From JAXLWB01 sp046328715 (GTDB lineage Bacteria > Chloroflexota > Anaerolineae > Caldilineales > Caldilineaceae): 64,000 bases of DNA. A model generated the notes under the pieces. It had not been told where the DNA came from and did not search any database. It saw only the letters and a program-made list of their open reading frames with translations. The stretch covers positions 1 to 64,000 of the forward strand of contig JAXLWB010000042.1 in the NCBI GenBank assembly GCA_046328715.1, in the 5' to 3' direction. This document shows, piece by piece, positions 35,035 to 41,568 of the stretch. The translations under genes and the position numbers were made by a program. Each line of letters begins with the position of its first letter. Positions within the stretch are counted from its first letter, which is position 1.

Positions 35035-35393
35035 CTATAACTCAGACTTCCTATCAATTGGTCGAATTGCTTCGATCCAGAGTTTCGGTCGGCCATTTTC
35101 TATGCCCTTACGGATCAGAATAGCATGATCGTGAATGCGCCAAAGATAATGGTCTACCGAGATTCCTGGATCGACAATGCCGTATGGGGCATTCCTGTCG
35201 TTGATTTGCGCAAATCGGCAAAAGCTAATTCCAGCTTATTGACCAATCCTATATTGTCTTTTAGGTAATTAAGGACTCGTAAATTTTTAACTTCCCGCGA
35301 GCCGTATAGTTTTGGACGCAGAATCCTGGTAGTTCGGGAAGTTGTATTTTAACGAACCCTAAGGACTTCCTTCGACCAAGCAAATTGATACAT
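35035..35393 (-). pseudogene. Decayed gene, possible toxin partner of the Phd-like relic
   Basis: From ATG 35393 to TAG 35035 a protein of about 120 residues can be followed only by changing frame two or three times: MYQFAWSKEVL, then KIQLPELPGFCVQNYTA, then NLRVLNYLKDNIGLVNKLE and ELAFADLRK, then INDRNAPYGIVDPGIS, VDHYLWRIHDHAILIRKG and IENGRPKLWIEAIRP. The pieces read like one coherent small protein. It starts 8 bases after the antitoxin relic, as toxin genes do. I do not recognise the family. Frameshifts could be sequencing errors, but the neighbour also carries a nonsense codon. Confidence 0.6.
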
Positions 35394-35401
35394 ATTGGGA
35401 T

Positions 35402-35692
35402 CTACATCTTGTTGTGAATGGCAAGTGCTTCGCTTAGGGAGTCAGCATTCACATATTCTTGCTCAGTCTGTGCCTTGTTCAACTCTGCCCGCAACATCCC
35501 TTGGTACATTTCTAACAGCGCAACCATCTGATTCCATTGTTCGACACTGACTAGAATGGCACGATCTCTACTGCGCTATGAAAGAATCACAGGCTCCTTA
35601 TCCATAGCGTCGAGTATGGAGTCCTGTTCCTGTCGCAAACTGGAAAGAGGGCGAATTGGCGGGATGGTTCGAATCGGTTGTGTCCTTATCAT
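35402..35692 (-). pseudogene. Phd/YefM-type antitoxin relic with in-frame stop
   Basis: ATG 35692 with AAGGA 7 bases upstream. The N-terminal MIRTQPIRTIPPIRPLSS and DAMDKEPVILS are followed by TAG at 35576-35578, then RSRDRAILVSVEQWNQMVAL continues in the same frame to a stop at 35402. Phd/YefM antitoxins read EPVxLSxRGRxxAVLVSxxxW at this point, so one base change (CAG to TAG) explains the break. The 97-codon length fits the family. It precedes a second decayed gene, suggesting a dead toxin-antitoxin module. Confidence 0.75.
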
Positions 35693-35805
35693 CGTGTAAT
35701 CCTTTCTAGCAGAATTTGTACAGATTCCGCTAGATTTTATCAGAAGCAGTTGATTTATCAACTGGCATATCAGCATGGATATGTAACCCCATACCCTAGC
35801 GCAGG

Positions 35806-37806
35806 TTAGTTGTAATACCTCGCCGCTCCGGGCCCAATCACGTTAATCAAATACTCTTTACGATTCAATGGATTATGGTCTGCCCGTTTGCGAGTGGGAT
35901 AAGACTGTTCTACTTTGCGATAGCCAGCCGGTTTGGTGAGAAACATGCCTTCCCCGCGTGCCAGTGAGTAGAGTTCGCGTTTAAATTCCTCGGTGGTGGC
36001 GACGGGCAGGGTGCCTGTCAGCAGAAAGCTGTCTGGGTAGAGGGTGGGCCGATCAAAGAGCGCCTTGGCCAGCGTCAGTTTGAACATCGCCTGACTGACA
36101 ACATCGAGCGGTGCGCTCAGTTCAAAGTCGTTGAGTGGCTCATAGACCTCCGTACCTGCCAGTTTGAGAGCATCCATCAGCACCAACGGCACCAGATTGC
36201 GAAAGTCGCCAGCGGTTGAGGCAACGCTACTGTAGCCGCTGTGGGTCAAGATGACCGCCAGGTCATGTACTTCCCAGCCATAAATTCCTTGTTTTAAGGT
36301 TTCATAGACGGTCTCTTCAATGGCCCGATGCAGCGGTGCGGGCAACGAACCAAGTTGAACCTCATAGGTGTAAGTGATGCCGCTACCGGGAGCGCCCGGT
36401 TCCACGCGCAAACCGATAGTAGCGACAAAAGGATTCATGTCGCCGCCCATCATATCCAGCCCCTGCCCGCTGCCAACCGGCTTTTCGATGCAGACCACCC
36501 TGGTTTCCGAGAAGCGCACCGCCAGCCCGTAGCGCTCCTGCAACATCGCTTCTAGCACTTCCTTTTGAACCTCGCCAAAGATGCGCAGATAAAGCTCGTT
36601 GTGAAAGACATCCTTGCTCACCTTGATCAGCGGATCTTCCTCAGACAGTTCGGTCAGCGCCAGGTATAAGTGATGGTTCTGTTCCGGATCTTGGGCCTCG
36701 ATGCGGCTCTCCATCTGCGGCTCCACAAAGTGCAGATCACGGATTTTATCCGACCACTCGCCCACGATATCGCCAATCTTGACGTCGCTCAAGCCCCAAA
36801 TTTTGCAGAAATCACCTGCACTGGCCTCGCCAGCCTGAACACTTTTCCCTGCACGGAAGAGATGCAACTTTTTGACCTTTTCGCTGCGCACCTCGTATTC
36901 ACCCCTGTAGCTTTTCCGGCGTAGCGAAACTTCGCCACGCACCGGAAGAACACCAGAATAGAGGCGCAGATAAGCAGCCTTTTCGCCCGAAGCTTCCCGT
37001 TCAATTTTAAAGACGACGGCGGACAGTGGCTGTCCTGGGTTGATACTATCGTTGGCTGGGAAAAAGCTGGCAATTGCGCTCAGCAACTCAGTCACCCCTA
37101 CCCCGGTCATCGCCGAGCCAAAGAGGATCGGATAAAGCTTTGCGGCCTGTATCTGGCGGACCAATGAGGCCGAGAGTTGCGCTTCGGTCACCGTGCCATC
37201 GTTGAGATAGGCTTCCAGCAATTGTTCATCGTGTTGGCTGAGACGGTCGAGTGCAGCTTCGAGGAAAGCCGGATGAGTGACGGAATCGAAACGATTCGCC
37301 ACAATTGAGGCTTCCTTTGTGCCAGGGTTTTCAACCGTATAGAGCGGGAGAATGGACGAAACCAGTTTCTCCTGGATCTGCTCAACCAGAGGTTGCGACA
37401 GCGCGCCCATGCGGTCAATCTTGTTGATAAAGAGGATGGTGGGAATGCCCAGTTGGCGGAGGATCGCCATGAGGAATTTGGTCTGCGCCTGAATGCCTTC
37501 GACTGCCGAGATGACGAGCACAGCGCCATCAAGCACACTAAAAGAGCGCTCGACCTCGGCGATAAAGTCGGCATGGCCGGGCGTATCGATCAAGTTAACC
37601 TTCAAATCGCCGACAAAAAAGGAGACCACCGAGGCTTTGATCGTGATGCCTCGTTGCCGTTCCAGCGCGAGCGTATCGGTCTGGGTGTTGCCGTGATCGA
37701 CACGGCCTATCTTGGTGATGACTTTGGTTTCAAATAAGATGCGTTCGGTCAAACTGGTTTTGCCGGCATCGACATGCGCCACGATACCGATATTGACAAT
37801 CTTCAT
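35806..37806 (-). CDS. Tet(M)/EF-G-like ribosomal-protection GTPase
   Basis: 666 residues from ATG 37806; a longer frame to 37986 lacks family similarity upstream. The GTPase domain has NIGIVAHVDAGKTSLTER (P-loop), RQRGITI (switch I), DTPGHADF (switch II) and NKIDRMGA, very close to Tet(M)/Tet(W). Domains II-V follow, including the C-terminal EF-G fold. Ribosomal-protection proteins displace tetracycline from the 30S decoding site. Some relatives have other roles, so resistance is inferred. A leader ORF with a strong ribosome site overlaps its start, and a promoter lies at 37941-37970. Confidence 0.88.
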   Translation of the reverse strand: MKIVNIGIVAHVDAGKTSLTERILFETKVITKIGRVDHGNTQTDTLALERQRGITIKASVVSFFVGDLKVNLIDTPGHADFIAEVERSFSVLDGAVLVISAVEGIQAQTKFLMAILRQLGIPTILFINKIDRMGALSQPLVEQIQEKLVSSILPLYTVENPGTKEASIVANRFDSVTHPAFLEAALDRLSQHDEQLLEAYLNDGTVTEAQLSASLVRQIQAAKLYPILFGSAMTGVGVTELLSAIASFFPANDSINPGQPLSAVVFKIEREASGEKAAYLRLYSGVLPVRGEVSLRRKSYRGEYEVRSEKVKKLHLFRAGKSVQAGEASAGDFCKIWGLSDVKIGDIVGEWSDKIRDLHFVEPQMESRIEAQDPEQNHHLYLALTELSEEDPLIKVSKDVFHNELYLRIFGEVQKEVLEAMLQERYGLAVRFSETRVVCIEKPVGSGQGLDMMGGDMNPFVATIGLRVEPGAPGSGITYTYEVQLGSLPAPLHRAIEETVYETLKQGIYGWEVHDLAVILTHSGYSSVASTAGDFRNLVPLVLMDALKLAGTEVYEPLNDFELSAPLDVVSQAMFKLTLAKALFDRPTLYPDSFLLTGTLPVATTEEFKRELYSLARGEGMFLTKPAGYRKVEQSYPTRKRADHNPLNRKEYLINVIGPGAARYYN

Positions 37807-37891
37807 GCAGGTAAATCCTCTGTGTTCGCTCTTCTCTGATTTCACTCTCAGTAGGTCGGTAGAATTTTTGTGTACGGTTCGTTTGGCGCAT
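37730..37891 (-). CDS. Possible leader peptide ORF of the Tet-like gene
   Basis: 53 codons (MRQTNRTQKFYRPTESEIRE...), with AGGAGG 6-7 bases before the ATG at 37891, the best ribosome site in the area. It runs 77 bases into the Tet-like gene in another frame. Ribosomal-protection genes in Gram-positive bacteria are often controlled by translation of a leader. Whether this ORF is translated for that purpose is inferred. Confidence 0.4.
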   Translation of the reverse strand: MRQTNRTQKFYRPTESEIREERTQRIYLHEDCQYRYRGACRCRQNQFDRTHLI

Positions 37892-37940
37892 TCGGTTCCT
37901 CCTTTCTTTGAACAACTGCTTGAAATTAATGTGAGGTTAT

Positions 37941-37970
37941 ACAATAGGGGACAAGCCATCGTCTTGTCAA
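37941..37970 (-). promoter_or_regulatory. Promoter of the Tet-like gene and leader
   Basis: On the minus strand TTGACA (37970-37965), 18-base spacer, TATTGT (37946-37941). The predicted start near 37934 leaves a 130-base leader containing the SD AGGAGG (37903-37898). Confidence 0.55.
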
Positions 37971-38011
37971 ACTGGATCCAATCCATCTTACCTTGACTAC
38001 GAAACTACCTG

Positions 38012-38133
38012 CCCCAACGGGGCAATCTACGATAACCCACGGGCATCGCCCTGGCTCTGGACATCGATGAAATCACACGCGTTCACATCCCCAGGGCGAT
38101 GCCCGTGGGCTGCTGTAGGGTAGCCCGATGGGC
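38012..38133. repeat. Three-hairpin intergenic element (CCCACGGGCATCGCCCTGG stem)
   Basis: A perfect 19-base stem (38036-38054 and 38091-38109) encloses a 36-base loop. It is flanked on each side by a mini-hairpin: GCCCCAACGGGGC on the left and TAGCCCGATGGGCTA on the right. The symmetric layout suggests a defined repeat unit. It sits between the Tet-like and YwbE genes. Confidence 0.7.
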
Positions 38134-38139
38134 TAAATC

Positions 38140-38358
38140 CTACGCTTCAGGACTCAATACCGTCTTCACCCTCCCCACTTCTCCCGACTCCAACTCCACC
38201 TTGATGCCGTGCGGATGCGTTGGGGATTTGGTGAGAATGCGTTGTACAAACCCTCGTGTGACCTTGCCGGTTCGCTGATCCTGTTTTTGAACAATCTCGA
38301 CTTCGTCGCCGATCTTGATATTTTTTCGTGCATGCCCACTTTGTTGATTGTTTTCCAC
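38140..38358 (-). CDS. YwbE family small protein (DUF2196)
   Basis: 72 residues. IKIGDEVEIVQKQDQRTGKVTRGFV, then TKSPTHPHGIKVELESGEVGRVKT, is the complete YwbE pattern. The family is conserved in bacteria and its role is unknown; the fold suggests a small beta-barrel that could bind nucleic acid. The N-terminus is polar. It stands alone between the repeat element and the divergent PLP enzyme. Confidence 0.93.
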   Translation of the reverse strand: MENNQQSGHARKNIKIGDEVEIVQKQDQRTGKVTRGFVQRILTKSPTHPHGIKVELESGEVGRVKTVLSPEA

Positions 38359-38530
38359 GCTGCTCTCCCTTGATGGTTACTTAGCTGCCCCACGTCTGGA
38401 AAGACTATAGCAGAAACCAAGCTATCGCAAATGATTCTTTCCGAAAGAGGCTAATGATCGACAATGAAGACGATTCGTTGCTCCAGATCGATCAACATGC
38501 TAACATTGTCGGTAAAAAAAGGAGCTTCCC

Positions 38531-39724
38531 ATGAACATTGAAACACTCGCCATCCACGCCGGACAGGCGATCGATCCGCAGACTGGCGCAGTGATGACGC
38601 CGATCTATCAAACGTCGACCTTTGCCCAGAAAAACCCAGGGCAAGATCCCTACATGTATTCGCGAGCGGGCAACCCTACCCGTAAAGCGTTGGAAGAGTG
38701 TTTGGCGGCACTTGAAGGTGCCAAACATGGATTGGCCTTTGCTTCGGGCATGTCGGCCACCGACGCTGCGCTACGGCTGCTGCTGCCAGGCGACCATGTG
38801 GTGACCAGCGACGATGTCTATGGCGGCACCTTTCGCATCTTTACCCAGGTCTATCAGCCCTATGGCATCACCTTTTCGTTTGTCGATATTGGTGATGTAG
38901 AGGCGGTGCGGGCTGCGATCCAACCCAACACGCGCATTGTTTGGATCGAATCGCCCAGCAATCCCAAGATGAAGATTGCCGACATCCGTGCCTTGACGGA
39001 ATTGGCCCATGCCACGCCCTATCAGGCGGCGACAGGAACCTCGCCGTCAGCGCCAGGTGCATCTCCGGTGGTGGCGGAGGGGCGACGCCTGGTGGTGGTC
39101 GATAACACCTTTGCCTCTCCCTTCTTACAGCAGCCACTCGCACTGGGTGCCGACATCACCATGCACAGCACAACCAAATACATCGGCGGCCACAGCGACG
39201 TGATCGGCGGGGCGCTGATGACCAATGACAAACCGCTTTATGATCGGCTTTATCTCTTGCAACGGGCGTGTGGAGCCGTGCCAGGGCCAATGGATTGTTT
39301 TCTGCTTTTGCGTGGGATCAAAACCTTGCCGGTGCGCATGGAGCGGCATTGTCAAAATGCCGCCAAGATTGCGCAACTGCTCGATGATCATCCTGAAGTC
39401 GAAGCGGTCTATTATCCGGGGTTACCCAGCCACCCGAATCACGAAGTAGCCAAGCGTCAGATGAAAGACTTCGGCGGGATGATCTCGTTTATCGTCAAAG
39501 GTGGGGCAGAAGCCGCCAAACGAGTGGCCTTGTCCACCAAACTGTGGACCTTTGCCGTCTCACTTGGCGGCGTGGAATCACTGATCGAAGTGCCAACCCT
39601 GCTCACTCACGCTGTCACCGCCACATCTTCACTGGCAGTCAATCCAGCCCTGCTGCGCCTCTCAGTTGGACTGGAGGATGTGGAGGATCTGTGGATGGAT
39701 CTGAGGCAAGCGTTGGAGTCCTAG
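38531..39724 (+). CDS. Cystathionine gamma-synthase/beta-lyase family PLP enzyme
   Basis: 397 residues. Seen: SRAGNPTRKALEECLAALEGA, FASGMSATDAAL (cofactor phosphate site), LVVVDNTFASP (Asp for the pyridine nitrogen) and HSTTKYIGGHSDVIGGAL with the Schiff-base Lys. The family makes or splits cystathionine, or eliminates thiol groups, in methionine and cysteine metabolism; which reaction cannot be told. About 22 Ala/Ser/Pro-rich residues (AATGTSPSAPGASPVVAEG) interrupt the loop just before the NTFASP strand, where homologues have a few residues. This insertion is unlike the flanking protein. Confidence 0.93.
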   Translation: MNIETLAIHAGQAIDPQTGAVMTPIYQTSTFAQKNPGQDPYMYSRAGNPTRKALEECLAALEGAKHGLAFASGMSATDAALRLLLPGDHVVTSDDVYGGTFRIFTQVYQPYGITFSFVDIGDVEAVRAAIQPNTRIVWIESPSNPKMKIADIRALTELAHATPYQAATGTSPSAPGASPVVAEGRRLVVVDNTFASPFLQQPLALGADITMHSTTKYIGGHSDVIGGALMTNDKPLYDRLYLLQRACGAVPGPMDCFLLLRGIKTLPVRMERHCQNAAKIAQLLDDHPEVEAVYYPGLPSHPNHEVAKRQMKDFGGMISFIVKGGAEAAKRVALSTKLWTFAVSLGGVESLIEVPTLLTHAVTATSSLAVNPALLRLSVGLEDVEDLWMDLRQALES

Positions 39725-39731
39725 TTATTGC

Positions 39732-39765
39732 GGATTTCGGATTGCGGGCAAATAATCCGAAATCC
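39732..39765. terminator. Perfect 12-base hairpin after PLP gene (GGATTTCGGATT)
   Basis: Arms 39732-39743 and 39754-39765 with a 10-base loop, followed by more of the same words (CACAATCTGCAATTCCGC). It is between convergent genes, 8 bases after one stop and 26 bases before the other, so it can end both transcripts. The words match the in-frame run in prmA. Confidence 0.6.
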
Positions 39766-39790
39766 ACAATCTGCAATTCCGCAATTCTAC

Positions 39791-41146
39791 TCACCTGGGT
39801 TCCCACTTCGCTGCGTCCCAGACAAGCAGACGTGAGAGGTACCGTTCGCCTGTAACATCCGAGAGCGAGAGATAGTCGTTGCTGGTACCGCTGAAATTGT
39901 AGGTGCCCAGCGAAACCCATTGGTTGCTGTAGTCGTTCTGGCTGATCATCCGTTTAGTAAAGCCACCAGCGTGTGAAATCCAGTAAAGTGCACTCGATGT
40001 GGTCGAGTAGCGGTCAGGAATGTAGACAAAAACCTCGTAGCGCCCGGGTCGTAGCCTTGGATACCAACGCCCCCAGTTATATTGCGGACGAGCCCAGTCG
40101 TTGTTCTGCGTCCAGGTCAGGTTGTTGTTATAGCCTTCATAGGCCATTGCCCAGCCACGTGGCAGACCACCCCTCGTGAAGCCAGGATCGCTGTCATCGA
40201 CAATCACAGCATTGTGATTGTTATCATCGCCACCTCCTGGCTGGTTCGTCTGCCAGCGCAAACGAGCCACTGCGGCCCCGGTCAGCTCGAAATATTCCAT
40301 CTGCACAGTGACAGGGCCACCGGGTAGATAGATGTCACCAGTATAATCACGGGCAGGCTGTTCACGCCAGGCATCGATCAAGGTATGGCCGTTGACGAAG
40401 AGGCGAGCGCCATCATCGACCGACATCGTGAAATGATAGTTGCCTGCTGGCAAATTCATGTTACGAGTCCAGCGCACCGAGAAGTAATCGGCTGGCAGGA
40501 AACGAAAGTTTGGCGAATTGGTGCCCCAGTTGAAATCGATGTTGGCGTCGATTTGTGTAATCATGGGAGGGCCATCGAGCGTTATGTTGTTAAAATACTC
40601 AGCAGTCCAGCCATCTGTCGGCGGCGGAACTGGGCTTGGCGTCGGTGTCGGTGTTGGGGGAGCGGGTTGATCCGCCAATTGATAATCGACTTTGGCCACT
40701 GCCGCACCACCGTTCTCATAATATTCAACTTGCACCAAATGGTGGCCTGGGCCAAGATAAAGGTCGGCACTGCGGCTCTGGGCTGGGTGATCCCACCAAA
40801 AGTCGATCAGCAAGGCACCATCGACCCACAGCCGGATGCCATCATCACTCAGAGCAGTGAAGCGATAGGTGGCAGGTTTCACATCAATGTAGCGCAGCCA
40901 ACGTGCTGAAAATTGGTCAGCCGGCAATGAGCCATCGGGCGCACCGTAGCCCCAATCGAAGTTGAGATCGCGGTCATAACGTTGCAAAACGGGCGAGCCC
41001 GAAAGTGACGTATTATTCCAATAGAGTGCTTGCCAGCCTGGATCGGTGTGACGGGTTTGCACATCCTGAGCAAAAACCGAGGAGACAGTGGTAAGCAGTA
41101 CAGCAAGCACCAACAACCCTGTAAGTAACGTTTTCCAGCGAAGCAT
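39791..41146 (-). CDS. Secreted two-PA14-domain protein with golvesin-like C-terminus
   Basis: 451 residues from ATG 41146. N-terminal signal peptide (LLTGLLVLAVLLTTVSSVFA). Two PA14-like beta-barrels at about 25-150 and 165-290 carry W-x-ALYWNN, SARW, YRFTALSDDGIRLWVDG and the matching WTAEYFNN, VRWTRN, YHFTMSVDDGARLFVNG. A Pro/Thr linker separates them. The C-terminal domain (AVIVDDSDPGF, GRYEVFVYIPDR, HAGGFTKRMISQNDY) resembles the golvesin/xanthan-lyase carbohydrate-recognition unit. PA14 domains bind glycans, so it is probably a sugar-capture or adhesion protein of the cell exterior. No enzyme domain is present. Confidence 0.85.
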   Translation of the reverse strand: MLRWKTLLTGLLVLAVLLTTVSSVFAQDVQTRHTDPGWQALYWNNTSLSGSPVLQRYDRDLNFDWGYGAPDGSLPADQFSARWLRYIDVKPATYRFTALSDDGIRLWVDGALLIDFWWDHPAQSRSADLYLGPGHHLVQVEYYENGGAAVAKVDYQLADQPAPPTPTPTPSPVPPPTDGWTAEYFNNITLDGPPMITQIDANIDFNWGTNSPNFRFLPADYFSVRWTRNMNLPAGNYHFTMSVDDGARLFVNGHTLIDAWREQPARDYTGDIYLPGGPVTVQMEYFELTGAAVARLRWQTNQPGGGDDNNHNAVIVDDSDPGFTRGGLPRGWAMAYEGYNNNLTWTQNNDWARPQYNWGRWYPRLRPGRYEVFVYIPDRYSTTSSALYWISHAGGFTKRMISQNDYSNQWVSLGTYNFSGTSNDYLSLSDVTGERYLSRLLVWDAAKWEPR

Positions 41147-41183
41147 AAAGGATATCCCTCCATAAAAATGAAATCGAATTTTG

Positions 41184-41340
41184 GTAACTACTAAACCCAC
41201 GCTAACCCTCCCCTAGAAGTGGGAGGGAACCGTGAAGGGACAGATTTCGCTTGCTCTTCGGTCCACAAAGATGAATCCTTCCCGTGACAGTTCCCTCCCT
41301 GAAGTCGAAAAGGGTTAGGGTGGGGTGGCTTAGTAGTTAC
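41184..41340. repeat. Inverted-repeat element, copy 3 of 3 (157 bp, reversed)
   Basis: Outermost ends are GTAACTACTAA and TTAGTAGTTAC, a perfect 11-base inverted pair, then CCCACGCTAACCCTCC and GGGTTAGGGTGGGGTGG. The interior aligns with copies 1 and 2 only when read on the opposite strand (AACTGTCACGGGAAGGATTC ... TTTGTGGACCGAAGAG). Located between the PA14 and GH2 genes. Confidence 0.8.
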
Positions 41341-41481
41341 GAATTTTAAACACAGGTAAATGGAGTGATGAACCAACACGGGGACGACCTGTGTGCTACT
41401 GCTCTTGTGACGAACCGTTATAAAAAAATGTTCCAAAATTTATGAAAGCGGAGGATCGGTACGCGGATAACACGGGAAAGC

Positions 41482-41527
41482 GCGGATTGAGGCGGATTCA
41501 GTAATTTTGATATCCGCCCCAATCCGC
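41482..41527. repeat. Word-hairpin before second GH2 (GCGGATTGAGGCGGAT)
   Basis: Arms 41482-41497 and 41512-41527, 15 of 16 bases paired, loop 14. The flanks continue with ACGCGGATAACACGGG and TCATCCGCGTAGCGC, also mutually similar. This one precedes a start (41 bases) rather than following a stop. The rest of 41341-41568 holds nothing else I can identify. Confidence 0.65.
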
Positions 41528-41568
41528 CAAATCAGCGTCATCCGCGTAGCGCTCTCAAAAGAGGACTC

